From assembly GCA_021234155.1 (NCBI GenBank), contig JAJEKV010000001.1:33643013-33707012 (forward strand): a stretch of DNA of 64,000 nucleotides, given 5' to 3'. Position 1 is the first letter of the stretch. Every line of letters begins with the position of its first letter. A model generated the notes under the pieces. It was not told the origin of the DNA. It saw only the letters and a program-made list of their open reading frames with translations, and did not search any database. This stretch comes from Isoetes taiwanensis (lineage: Eukaryota > Streptophyta > Lycopodiopsida > Isoetales > Isoetaceae). The position numbers were made by a program, and so were the translations under genes. Positions 22,670-34,100 of this stretch are shown here, piece after piece.

Positions 22670-22687
22670 TACATTTGGCCAAATGTA
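22670..22687. repeat. Perfect 18-bp palindrome inside the right terminal repeat
   Basis: TACATTTGGCCAAATGTA reads the same on both strands and directly abuts the terminal repeat at 22688. It shares its TACATT/AATGTA core with the hairpin at 3744-3770 in the other arm. Confidence 0.75.
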
Positions 22688-22711
22688 AGACACCCTAGCT
22701 TTCTTTTACCC
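22688..22711 (-). repeat. Right terminal inverted repeat of the 19-kb element
   Basis: Exact reverse complement of 3710-3733. Outside it is AACA, matching the four bases outside the left repeat. Confidence 0.6.
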
Positions 22712-23081
22712 AACATCATGTAAAAAAGCTCATAGAGAGAGAAGTATTACAACATGGACTAGTAGCATGAGCAACTAACGCAAAAATAGAAAATATCTAT
22801 GGAAGTAATGAATGCAACATCTGCAAATGACGCTTACCACTGCAACCTCATGAGATGAATGTAATTAAAAAGATGGAACATTACAAAATGGACATGCATC
22901 ACCAAACCATTAATACAGTTGTTTTTGCAGATGGTCGGGATGAAAACCACTTCTTTGCAATGACAGATGATGAGGATGAATTCTTTCCACTCAGTCTTGG
23001 AGTTTTTCTAATAGCAGGCAAATTGAAAACTTTCAATTTTACCAAAACTTAAATTAAAACACATTTATTCCTGGTCTAGAA

Positions 23082-23823
23082 CACTACTACAGAATAGGCA
23101 GTTTGCGACGTCGTTTGCGACGTCTTAGCGACGTAACAAGGACATCAAACATCGCATGCACATGCTTTAATAACATTTCCCGCTCGTCGCAAATGACGTC
23201 GCAGCGCGACGTCACTTCGCATGTGCGACACCACGTCGCATGTGCAATGTATTAGCGACGTCATGGACGTCCCAAATATGTACAAAATATGTCCATATGA
23301 CGTTTTACAGACATCGCTCATATGTTGCTAAGACGTACATATATGTGCGCCTAAAATATTTTTTCGTGGACTTGAACCCATAACCTCTGCCTAACAAACC
23401 AAAGGCCTTACCAACACCTCAATAACTCGTATTTGTACTTATTCCGTATTTATTCTTTAAGTCGTAATGAGACATTGCAATTGCGACGTTTCACGTTGTA
23501 ATGATGTCGCACTTGCGACGTGATACGTCGCTAGTGAGGCGTGGCACGTAGTAGGCCATTGCGACATCTTGCCAGACGTTCCAACTGTGACGTCTGACGT
23601 TTTACGTGCGACATCATTTGAATTTTGTGCAACGTCGTAGGAACGTACTCGATTTTTGCCGTTGCGACGTCTGACCAGACATTCCAACTGCGACGTGGGA
23701 CGTTCTATCTGCGACGTCATTTAAATTTTATGCGACGTCATGGGAACATAAGCGATTTTTGCGACGTGGACGTTTCATATACGTCGCAAACTGACGTCGC
23801 AAACAACCCATTCTCTTTTAGTG
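23082..23823. mobile_element. Non-autonomous CACTA (En/Spm) element
   Basis: Both ends read CACTA inward (CACTACTACAGAATAGGCAG at the left, CACTAAAAGAGAATGGGTTG at the right), and GAA is duplicated on both sides (23079-23081 and 23824-23826). These are the hallmarks of the CACTA superfamily. Subterminal repeats of TTTGCGACGTC are present in both orientations throughout, which is typical of binding sites for the transposase supplied in trans. The 742-bp interior has no transposase. The element is rich in CpG, unusual for old plant repeats, so it may be young. Confidence 0.85.
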
Positions 23824-24722
23824 GAAACCCAAGCAACTTGTCGTGCCGTGCGTCTAAAGCTAGTACACATGACTCTTTCATCTTCATCTGAGCTAGGCAC
23901 TAGTTGTACTTGTTCTTCTTGATTCTCAATTTGCATAAGCAAAGTTTGCCTAGAAGGCCAGTTGAATGCTATAGGTCTTCGACCTTGTGACATGGCATGT
24001 AACAGTTCACGTTGCCGAGAAAAAAACTGAGGCCATAAAGCATCTGCCTCCCCAAATTGGTTAGAACATGAATGAATGCTTGTTTCAATGCAATCCAGTG
24101 ATTTGTTTGAGTCAAATGCTCTTCCCTCATGTTTACTCTTTGTGATTTCTTTCAAGCTCTTTAAAAGCATTTGTTCTGTGCAGAGAGCATAGAAGTAGTA
24201 TCAGGGATAGTGCAAATGAATAGAATACCAGTTGTTGGCTGCCACTGCAAGGATATGGCATATTTCTTGCCTTGCAGGGTGTCTTTGCCATCTGCAAGTG
24301 AGATTTTGATCTGATGTTGAAATGTGATATATCTTAAGGGCTCAATAGTACAGTGACTTAAATGATCTCTCCGAAAAATCCTTTTCTTGAAATCATAAGT
24401 CTCATCCAACATCTCGATTTCTGGGCGTGGATTGTAGGAATGTTGGATAACCTCAATCATTGCTGGTAGGCTGAGAGTTCTTTTTCCGAGCAAGACATTT
24501 AGAGAATCTACGGAACATCTGATCAATTTGGTCGCGTGTATGCCCAACAAGGAGGAAACCAATCTTCAACTTCTTGAAGATTTGTTTCTCAACTAGCATG
24601 GCACAATAAGTAAACAATGTCTAATTCTTATTTTCTCTCGTCCTGAGGTCTAGCTGAAGGTATAGTACTGGTGGTATATATTCCAGACTAGGAAGAATCT
24701 TATTCAATATTGTGATAGTGAG
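23824..24722 (-). pseudogene. Family-B (DUF7869-like) transposase-like gene, 3' part
   Basis: The continuation of the gene at 36.65-35.78 kb, across the gypsy insertion. Reading down the minus strand: LTITILNKILPSLEYIPP, VLYLQLD, RENKN, MLVEKQIFKKLKIGFLLVGH, TRDQIDQMFRRFSKCLARK, TLPAMIEVIQHSYNPRPE (in slightly different reading). A C-terminal ORF (24170 down) then runs to the CACTA element. QLD..RENKN followed by GHTRDQIDQMF is a pattern I associate with the DUF7869-type domain, in which the conserved Asp residues suggest an RNase H-like transposase core. Small frame breaks occur near 24640 and 24500. What remains of the C-terminus beyond the CACTA site is unclear. Confidence 0.6.
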
Positions 24723-24727
24723 ATTTG
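24723..24727. repeat. Target-site duplication (left) of the gypsy element
   Basis: ATTTG, repeated immediately after the 3' LTR at 35778-35782. Confidence 0.85.
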
Positions 24728-25306
24728 TGTTAGTCCTGTGCCTCCTGGTACAGGACTATTCATCCTCTGACGGACCGGGTCAAGCTCAAGGATCCTCGGT
24801 CGATACGGGTCCAGCCATCAAAGGCTCGTGAGACCAAGCGGCCGGACCCACCTTGATCAAAGCACGCATCCCAGATCAACAAAGGCGCCCGCTCGGACAA
24901 GTGATGACCGTCACCACCGTGTCGGCGTCGGCGTGTTTCTAGGCATTTAAAGAGCACCGCCAACATTCCTGCAAATCGGGGCCTCCTTCCGAGAATTACA
25001 CCGAGATCGATCGGAGTGTCTATATTGGGCCCAAGGCCATTGTACTATATATATGAGTAGAGCTAGCATATGATGGCTAGATGAGTTTTGAGTCTTGTCT
25101 CCTTTAGGTTTTCTCTCTATTGTGAGAGCTCATGTATGTTCATCATTGATATCAAGGAAGCTTATCGTTTTCCTCTCATTTGTTACATTTTCTTCTTCTT
25201 CTTCTCTTCTTGCAAATCCCGCGTGACATAGTCCCGGACTCTCTGTTAGATCCACGGGTCCTCCACGGAGGCTGTCTTCGGGGAGTTCGAACCCGGACCC
25301 TAAACA
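24728..25306 (+). repeat. 5' LTR
   Basis: 579 bp, TGTTAG to AAACA. It includes a TATATATATGAGTAGAGC promoter-like region near 25048 and a CT-rich stretch (TTCTTCTTCTTC, about 25190). It aligns over its full length with the 3' LTR, with scattered substitutions and small indels. Confidence 0.92.
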
Positions 25307-25369
25307 ACCGTCGCCCATTGCTGCGGGTGCGATTCCATCCTACTTTCTTACATAGCCATAATGCATAGA

Positions 25370-26530
25370 AATTTCCGCCCGGAAGAACTCCTTTCTCGAA
25401 CGGCCTCTCGCTTGGGCGCCATCAGCGTCGGGCCCCATTGGCGACATGTATGGATCTGCTTATGACATAGAGGGAGGCCATCTTGATCTAGGGCTCGGTC
25501 CGGCGCCACCAACCCCTCGTGTCTGTCTCGTCCCGGTTCCCGCCCCAAGCATGCAAACATTGCTCACAACCTCGGTCCCCTCATCACTGCTCGGGGGAGC
25601 CTTATCGGGCTCAACCTTCTCAACCGTACTTTCATACCCACGAACATGCCTACATCCATCATTCTTGGGGCCATCGCCTCTTCCTTCACAACCATCATCT
25701 CCCCGGGTGGGCAAAGGATATCCACCGTCTCTCTTTAGCGCCTACCGGGAATATCCTTTCCCCTCGTTTCCCCTTTGCCCTTCACGTTTACAACCTTACG
25801 GATCTCAAAACCAATGCTCCGGCTACTTCCGTTTCTCAACCCCGCGGTCACCCCTTCATCCGGGGGTCCTTGGGGCACCATCGACATCAACTCAACCTCA
25901 ATATCCTCACTATCTTTGTTCTGTCCAGCCCGACACTTTCACATCTACCTTTAGGACTCTGGCCGGACTTATCCCACCTTTGGCAACCACGAAGGCAAAC
26001 CCTTAGACCAAAGTGCTCGGGCCCACATGGAAGAATTTGAGGCTCTAAGCTGTCCTAAATGGTCATGCGCAACCTCAAGCTGAAATTCCACATCTTTTCC
26101 ACCACCACCTGCGTGGCTCTCCTCATCAATGGCTCATGTCCAACAAAGCCATTGGAAACAAAGGCGGTCGAAAATGAGAGCGCTTTTACGTCTCATTATG
26201 GGACCACGGATGATGATCAACTTCATCTCAAGCAACTCAATGAACTTCAACAAGAGCCCACGGTGCGGGATTTTTCGCGGATCGACTTCACATTCTGCTA
26301 AGTAAGCTCAAGGAGTACCCCACACAGGCAGTTTTGATGCGGTTTCTCCAAGGACTTCCTCCGACCATTAGACTCATGACTGAATACACCGTCCCAAGAC
26401 TTTGGGCAGGGCTATCGACCTTGTCAATCACTTTCGATCAATGTTTCCTCCCCATGGCTCTTCAAGAGCTCCCGTTCATTCCACCTATCATGGTTCCACA
26501 AGCGGTACATTCAGCCTCAACACGCTAATC
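25370..26530 (+). pseudogene. gypsy gag (frameshifted)
   Basis: Retrotransposon gag-like blocks in shifting frames: EEFEALSCPKW near 26028, then QLNELQQEPTVRDFSR (about 26230-26280), and LKEYPTQ...MRFLQGLPPTIRLMTEY (about 26305-26380). This is the conserved part of gypsy gag that forms the capsid. The region before 26.0 kb is Pro/Ser-rich. At least three frameshifts are needed. Confidence 0.6.
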
Positions 26531-26550
26531 CACAGTAGCGATCAAATCGG

Positions 26551-26657
26551 TGCCATATTTGCAAATACCAAGGCCATTTGGCAAATGAGTGCAACTCCAC
26601 CAATGGCCGCCTCATTGCAAGCGATGCAACATGTGCAATCATGCCGCGGAAGAGTGC
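26551..26657 (+). pseudogene. gypsy nucleocapsid: two CCHC zinc knuckles
   Basis: CHICKYQGHLANEC (26551-26592) and CKRCNMCNHAAEEC (26616-26657) both fit CX2CX4HX4C. They are in different frames, so a frameshift lies between them. In gag such knuckles bind the RNA genome. Confidence 0.82.
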
Positions 26658-27659
26658 ACTTCGCACTCATCCCACACCGTTCCGCAACAAAATGGTTTAT
26701 CAAGTGCAAACCACACCTCGGCAACAATCGCACTATCGGCCCACCACGCCCGGTGCAACCCACTCAACTCTATCGGCAATAGGAGCAACAGCGGGGATCC
26801 AACCCGTCCTCCTTTTGATCCTTCTAAAGCTTCGGTGTTATCCTTTGTCAAGAATGAGGTCATACCACCACCCGGCGTGTCCTCAACTTCCACAAGTTCC
26901 AGTTACAACTTCACGGCACAAATCAGACCACATCGATCCGCCTCACGGCTTACCAACTCTGGATTGCTAATGGCAAACAAGGCGAGACCAGTTCTTAAAA
27001 GCCACCAAGGCGCCTCGGCAATCACGCTATCAACCAGCTCGGCAAATCAACCTCGGTGGATCAACAAGCACAAGAGTAAATTTTTTCGGGCACTTAATCC
27101 TCCAGTCCGGTAGTCAAATTGGGTTGGTTTAGTTTCCATGGACCAAGGCATCGCGTACCTTGACCATTATTCGAATGGCACACCAACCTGCCTTTGCGTT
27201 GACACCATTCCTCATGAGGGGACGAAAAAAAGGTTCACTTTGCACGACTTGGAGAAGCTCATGCCACATGTCATGCCAAAAGTTAAGCCAAAGCATTTTG
27301 AACCTCATGCAAAGGCTGGCGAAGGCCGCACATTGGCAAATGTTCATGCCACCACCACGAGCTCAACAAAGACAAGATACACCTTCCACATCTCAACCTC
27401 CACGCTCTCGGGGCGTATCCCAATATTCTTGCGGGTTGACTTACTCAAAGTTCTTGCTTCACTACCCGCACTCCGGCACCGGTGGAACCGGCGGATCCTT
27501 TTCTCATGTGCCTCTAGAACTCCAAGAGGAGCTAGCCAAGATCAAAATTCCTTTAAGCTTGGCAACCATTTTGAAACTACGTCACGCTCTCAAGGACCGG
27601 TTACCACTCCCAAGCTTGTTTTGGTTGGGGCGTACCTCTACACCCACGGTCCATGCCAC

Positions 27660-27990
27660 GGTGGGTAATCGACAAAGTCAACCATGTTCAAATAGATGGA
27701 GGTAGCGCGTCAATCTCATCACGGATAAACTCCGCCAAACAAATGGGCATCACACAACTCTTTGGGTGCCCCATATGACATCAAGTTGGCTAATGGCCAT
27801 ATCCGCGACCTCAAAGGCGTCACACCTCTTCTTCACATCAATATCGGTGATCTCCGGCTTCCCCATGGAATTTGGAGTTTGGAAAGGCTGGCGAAGATCG
27901 GTGACTATGAAATGTTGGTCGGCCGGACCTTTTCTCCGCCGGGCAAAGAGTATCCATTCTTGGGCCCGCGGACCCGGTTAGTCATCATGA
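27660..27990 (+). pseudogene. gypsy aspartic protease region
   Basis: VNHVQIDGGSASISS carries the DGG(S/A) active-site variant common in plant Ty3/gypsy proteases. Around 27900 NVLVGRTFSP-like sequence (YEMLVGRTFSPP) represents the second half, where a hydrophobic-DxLxGRxW-type motif is expected. Frameshifts separate the two. Confidence 0.6.
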
Positions 27991-28669
27991 TGGTCATCTC
28001 AATGCCACCATGGACTTGCAAGCGAGGCGGGGATCATTTACGGTGAACATCACGGAACCCTCTCTCTCGACCACGCAGTTACGAAGAAGCTCGAGAATAT
28101 TTATCAAGTTCGGGCTCCACTGCTGATGCGCCTCGTCATCCTACCCACAGAATATCTTTGATCCTTGGGGAGAAATGACTCTTGATCGGGACCGGTAGTA
28201 GGCTGCTTTGCTTGACCCTTACGGCTCCTTGCAATCGAATCCAGCGTGTTGATCACTTTTCGGATCTTGAACCTCCACGCAACTCTGTTGATGTACATTT
28301 GTCATGAAGCAACCTCTGGCTGGATGGCCCGAGCAACCCCTCTTTTTCACCCGCGCAAAGTGCCACGCATCCGGTTATGCTCCAACCTCCCGCACACATT
28401 GTCGGGATCTTGAAGTAATACCCCATATTCGGACTCGAGAAGTCGAGATTGTGGCGTGGGCAACAATCAACTTTGTCGCATTCTTTGCCAAATCTTCCGG
28501 CTCCTTATATAAGCAACGGGCCGTCAAAGCTGTTCACAAAATTCAAACACATTTTTAGCACGGAGTTCTGAGAGATCTTGGGGGAATCAACAAAAAGCTT
28601 GGGGAACTCACCATTCCTACCAAATCGATGCGACCGGTTTAGCTTAGCGGCGATCTGCCGGCTCAACCC

Positions 28670-29420
28670 TAATTCACGGTGATGGCGTCAAGGCGGAAAT
28701 TGACAAACTCCTTCTTTGCGGGTTTGATCTATGAGGTCAAACATTACGAATGGGTGAGCCCCATCGTCATTGCCCTCAAACACAATGGTAAGATCGGCGT
28801 GCGTGTGGACTATCGGAAACTCAATGGGGCCCGCGGGCGTGATCATTTTCCACTTCCCTTCCACGGACCCGGGTTACGGAAGGGTGGTGGACATGAGATG
28901 TACTCCTTCATGGATGGTTTTTACGGCTACAATCGGATCTCAATCAAAGAATCGATCAACTCAAGACTACTTTCACCACCCAGGTGGAAGTCACTTTTTG
29001 CCTACAAGGTGGTTCCTTTTGGATTATCAAACTCTCCATCAACGTTTCAGCGCATCATGCTCTCGGTTTTTCATGATTTCATGAAGGAAAATTCCTTCTT
29101 GCAAATTTTTCAAGATGACTTCTCGCCCTCTGATTCCATGGCTGACCATTTGGATAAATTGGAACTTCGTCTTCCCGAAATGTGATGAGTCCGGCATTAG
29201 TCTCAATCACGAGAAATGCACCTTTTGCGTCACCTCACGGTGTTACGTTGAGCCATGTTGTCGACCAAGCGGGTATCACCACGAATCACGCCAAAATCGG
29301 TTATGTGCTCAAGGCTCAAGCACCGGCCAATATCAAGGAGACCGCGATCTTTCACGGGTAAGGTCAATTATTACTCCACCTTCATACACGGACTAGCGGC
29401 CATTGCGGATCCCATTCATA
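28670..29420 (+). pseudogene. gypsy reverse transcriptase
   Basis: RT blocks: VSPIVIALKHNGKIGVRVDY with RKLN, YSFMDGFYGYNRISI (motif A, catalytic Asp), FAYKVVPFGLSNSPSTFQRI (motif B), and FQDDF at about 29108-29122, where Ty3/gypsy usually has (Y/I)xDD (motif C, two catalytic Asps kept). A frameshift after 29185 moves the thumb region to another frame (SLNHEKCTF, then INYYST-like sequence near 29365). Confidence 0.85.
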
Positions 29421-29529
29421 AACTCACGGGGGTGTGAATCCACACAGGCTTGGAATTCCCGGCGGATCTTTGCTCAACGGTGAAGCTTTTGCTTACTCGG
29501 GCACCGGTTCTTGTTCCTCCTCAATGGGA

Positions 29530-29900
29530 CAAGCCCTTTCCGTTCATGTAGATGTCTCGGCGTTTGCTATGGGGCTGTTCTTTCTCAAGAATATGATCGC
29601 TGCCCGACAAACCAAATCGCTTCATGGTAGAAAACTCAATTACGCGGCGCAACTATTACGCCGCGGGCGTGAAGCTTTGGGTCTCATTTTACGTGTCCAG
29701 CGCTTCCGTCATTACCTTTTGGGCAGTCAAATCAAGTTCTTTGTGGACCACCAAGCACTCCTCTATTTGATCAACAAATCCATGCACGGGCGCATTGCTC
29801 GTTGGGTCCTTCTTCTCAAGAATTTGCTCCTTTTGAAATCGTTCATAAAGGCCGGCAAATCTCATGTCGATCCCAGGATATCTTTCACGCATCCACCGAT
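29530..29900 (+). pseudogene. gypsy RNase H
   Basis: VHVDVSAFAMGLFF carries the first catalytic Asp. REALGLILRVQRFRHYLLG supplies the Glu helix, and KFFVDHQALLYLINKS a second Asp. This is the typical Ty3/gypsy RNase H that removes the RNA strand during cDNA synthesis. The 183-residue ORF covering it is open. Confidence 0.8.
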
Positions 29901-30179
29901 GATGATCCTCAAGCTGGAGTCTCGGGCGCCTTTCACGATGCTTTCGGCTCTTTTTAGTAGCGGCAACACCACATTGGTTACATGATTTTCAGCGGTACCT
30001 CCTCACGGTGCTCTTCCACGGAAAGGCGAGGCGCTCTCTCACCTTGGCGACAATCCGTCGCCATCAATTTCTCCAGAGGTCCGTGACTACACCATGGTTG
30101 CGGGACATCTCTACAAAAGGGTAAGGACACCATCGCCGGCCGGGCGTGTTCTACCTCATGAAGTTCGGATATTGTTGAG

Positions 30180-30870
30180 AAGCTCATCAAGGGCTAGGTG
30201 GTGGTCATTTTCATGGTGACACCCGCGACGCGCCAAAATCCTTCTAGCTGGGTATTATTGGCCCACGCTCTTCAAAGATGCTCCGCCCGCGCCCGCCGTG
30301 TGGCGCTTGCCGGTGGTGGGGCGCCCCGACCCATGGCGGCTCTTCCCTTGGCGCCCGTTACCCGCATACTTCCCCTCGGCAAATGGGAATGGACTTTGTG
30401 GGACCTATAGATCCTCTGCCCGGCACACCCGGGTGCGGATTACGTCACAGTTCTCGGCTCACGTTACCAAATGGGCGGAAGCTTGTGCACTTCCGGACAA
30501 CAACTGCGGCAAACGCGGCTAGGGTCCTCTATCAACAAATTATCCGCGATTGGGCTGCTTACGGGCTGGTGGGTGGCCGTGGTGTCCATTTCATCAATCA
30601 TACTATCAAGGAGGCGGGATTATCTCACGATACATCATCACAAAGAGCACACCTTACTATCCTCAAGGTAATGGTTTGGCGAAAAGCACCAACAAAACTC
30701 GGTCACCATTCTCAAAGAAAATTTGTGGCGCTTCCCATACGGTTAGGCGGACAAAACTTCCTCTTGTTCTTTGGGCCTACAATACTTGTTTCAAGATTGC
30801 TACCAGGTCACACTCCTTTTAAATTGGTTTATGGTCGGGAAGCTCTCATGCCGTTTGAATACATCCTTCC
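30180..30870 (+). pseudogene. gypsy integrase (broken, catalytic Glu replaced)
   Basis: Zinc-binding start AHQGLGGGHFHGD and CGACRWW; core MGMDFVGPIDP (first Asp); GRGVHFIN, where the usual (S/C)DRG has lost its Asp context; and YYPQGNGLAKSTNK, where AES is usual, so the catalytic Glu reads Lys. Motifs sit in three frames. At 30820, FKLVYGREALMPFE is the conserved segment after the core. Confidence 0.82.
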
Positions 30871-31189
30871 AACACTCCGTTTTCAAGCTCTCTTGCTCAT
30901 AATCCACTGCGCACTCAAAGAAAGGGTCTATCAATTAGAAACGGTTGGATGAACTTGAAGGGATGCTTATATTAGGTGTTCTTCATGGACAGCGGTTGCA
31001 AAAATCTTTACATGACAAGCGTCACGAAGACAAAAACATTTAAAGAAGGCGATTTGGTTCTTCTTTATGATTCCGTACAAAAATTTTCGGGTAAACTCAA
31101 GTTTTAGTTGGCTTGGCCCTTATCAAATTGTTCAAGTGGTTAGACCAGGCGTTTTCCAAGCGGCGAGTTAGATGGCACTCCATTACCTA

Positions 31190-34100
31190 CCTTGGTTAAT
31201 GGTTTTAGTCTCAAAACATTTCATCACCGCGAAGCGAAAATCAACAAGCGGTCTGATTCAAGAAGCAAACACCACGAGAAAGTGACTAGAAAGGCGGCAT
31301 ATTATATTATAGTGGAATTTTTTACAAAATGTGGGCGCAGACCGGCTATTTCCATATGGGCACTGCCCCTATATACAAAAAGCGGGCTCGAGCCCTATCT
31401 ACTAAGTCCTAAGAAGAAAAACCCTCTACTCGGGTTTGGAGGCGAGAGGTGATCTTGTGAGGAGGTGGTAGAGGTTACGCTTTCGGGGATCCCGGCGAAG
31501 GTGCGAGAACCACCTCCATCCCGTTGGTCTTGGTCGGGATGTTCCAGCCATCCGGCACACCGGCCGTCCATTCTCCGCGCCCGCGATTGTGGCGGCGCCG
31601 AAGGTCGGACAATTCATCTTGCGGGTAATCCACTCGGCGGTTCGTGGGCCATAGTGCGGTCCTCGTTCAAACCCGGCGGCGGCCATCTTTGGCGCCATCG
31701 GATGCCCGTTACTCCGGTTAGTCTTATATAGCCAGCGGAGGAACTCCTTGTCGGCGTGGACCAATCACACAAATCGCCAGCGTGTTTTGCAATGCAAAAT
31801 TTGTTTCTAAAATGAGAATCTTTTCTCCAGCCGCATATCTAGCCATGGTACCTTCGACACATTCCTTTTAATGATATCCCACGAGGTTACCCGGCATTAA
31901 TGCCATTTCTTCTTTTCACGCCCGTCGGACATTAATGTGTCCTTTGCCCACATCACATCCGATCTTTCTTTCCGCGTCTCATCCTCACCGTTCATTGCTT
32001 CTCCCTTACGTTTTTGGGGACTTAGCCAAATTTTGCCCTCTCAATACACTCCTTGGAATCTTTTCGACACACGGCACCATCAGCGGCTCGGTTTAAGCCC
32101 TCTTCATACCTCTTAGCCTCCGGTTATTAAGCCCTAAAAACCTTTTTAGTTCTTACGCCTTTGTCCTCCGTGCTTGACTTTAGTCCTCAGCCTTTGAATC
32201 ACTCTTAGTTTACGCAAATCGTTACCATGGCTGCCCCAAGATTTTCTACACTTCAAACTCTTGCTCCCAAGGATCCGGCTCTTTTTGCATCGTATCCTTC
32301 TTGGCGCCCACTTTCAGGTGAAGCCCTTGTTGGCCCAAATAAAGAAGTCATTTGAGCGACAAAAGCTTTCTGAATTCTCTCAAATGGAACTTCCGGCTCC
32401 AAATCGACCCGGTGGCGGTTCATCGCCAATATCGTTAACGGCCCACGCATGGCTACACCCACTTTGTGGTCGATGGCACCACCATTTATTTGACTCAACA
32501 TTTGATTTACGAGGTATTTCATATTCCCTTGCACACCCCTTGTTTATCATGGTGCGCCATACGGGATCTAGATGTCCGCGAGTTTGGTGCACCTCCTTAT
32601 CATGCCAATGTCCATCGTCGACCAATATCGACAAGCCTCCACGAAACCTTTGTTAAATTTACGTGGCGCCAAGTTCCTTGGGTATTCTATCAAGAACACC
32701 CATATCAATAAACCTTTCTATAACCTGGTCATCCTTTGCTACACACTCCAACCACCACATAGATTGGCCCCAAATGATGTTCTATCGTCTTCTCCAAGAA
32801 GTGGACCACCTTGGGGTGCCACTTCCATTCTGAAAGTTTACGTGGGGAGGCCACTTTCAAGCCCTCATCCGTCATTGCTTCCCTCCCACACCACAAAATT
32901 CTCATAATTCCACTCGGCGGTCCCTTCCAGCGACTAGCAGAAGGCTGGCACTTCAGCCCTTCTTCCCACGGTCATGTCCAAAGTCCGCACACCCATGTCC
33001 TTTGTCTCCTCCTCCCTACACCATCCAGTTCACACCATCTTTCCCAAACATCACAAACCCCGGGCAACGGCCGGCTCCACCACCACAACACCCTCGTCGG
33101 TTGTTGTATCGATATCGGCGGGATGCTCAAGGCTGCTTTGCTCTCAAGTTACAAAGAATCCCAAAGGCGGCTCTTATGGCGGGGTTCAACAGGCACTAGA
33201 GGCCTCGATGCGGTACACGGGACCTTCAAGCTGCCCTTTGCCCAAGTTGCAACTTTGGAGGCCAAACTTCAAGACAAACGAAGCTCTCTTACGGGCTCAT
33301 CTGGGATCTCAAAAGTGCACAAGATCAAGTCAGCCAACTTGCGGATCAACGGGCTCGGCTCAATCAGAAATTCAGAATTTATTGGAGCACAACAAGTCAA
33401 AGCAGCTCTCACGAGTACCAGGGCCTTGGATATTGCTAAGCTCAGCGCCTTGTACTCCGAACTTTGTGAAAATTTCAGCACTCAAGTTCAAAACCTTCTG
33501 AGCGGGGCGCTCAAATTGCCTCCTTGGCCCGCTCGGCTTTCTACAGACCTCTCGGCTCACCTCTCTTCAAGATCAAACTACGAGTGCGGAAGCGAAAGAT
33601 CTTGGATGGCGGAGATTGCCGTGCTTCGTCTCAATACTCGGGAAATCCTCCTCCCGGTCAACACTTCTCGAAGCGGGTCCGTGACCCGATCCGCCTTCTT
33701 TGCTAGAAAGGGACAACCGGGATCGTGATCTTGAACAACGGCTACGACAAGCTATTGATCTGGCGATGAGGCTCAAGCAAAACTTGATGCCCATACGCCA
33801 TTCTTAACGGAATGCTGTTGACTTCCCGTTCCTTCCTGCTATCCGCGATTATGTGGTTGCTTTCGCGCCACCTCTTCCTTTCAGTGGCATGAGGCGGGAT
33901 GGACTGTGGATATTCCCCACGAAACGCTACTTGATTTTCTTGGTTTGGCGGAACTCTCCATTGAAGACAAAGGGTTGTCTTTGTGCCCTTGTGGTCTTTG
34001 ATCTCATACAACGTGCCGATCCGGACTTTATCACCTTGAGTTGTTCAGCCCATGGCTTACATATTTCATGATTTCTATCGGGTGATACCACGGGAACACC

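Larger units (their letters stand above)
3710..22711. mobile_element. Candidate 19-kb DNA transposon carrying a protease gene and a transposase gene
   Basis: The 24 bases at 3710-3733 recur exactly, inverted, at 22688-22711; each arm reads inward beginning GGGTAAAAGAAAGCTAGGG. The 4 bases outside the left arm (AACA, 3706-3709) equal the 4 outside the right arm (22712-22715), as a target-site duplication would. Just inside each arm sits a palindrome containing TACATT..AATGTA. Within these limits a coiled-coil ORF and a C48-type protease gene run rightward (4.1-17.8 kb) and a family-A transposase gene runs leftward (21.15-19.4 kb), so the two converge. The interior also holds a MITE, captured peptidase exons and a 7.6-kb repetitive insertion, so the original element was shorter. 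Superfamily is unassigned. The weak points are the short inverted repeat and the chance (1 in 256) of a 4-bp flank match. Confidence 0.5.

Noticed and set aside
25446-26040. Two long overlapping Pro/Ser-rich ORFs in the gypsy 5' region as separate genes
   Set aside because: They lie between the LTR and the gag core in the expected place and switch frame; they are gag remnants or shadows.
31426-31764. Minus-strand ORF of 112 residues inside the gypsy element
   Set aside because: Antisense to the element's coding direction, no motif, in GC-rich sequence where long chance ORFs are common.
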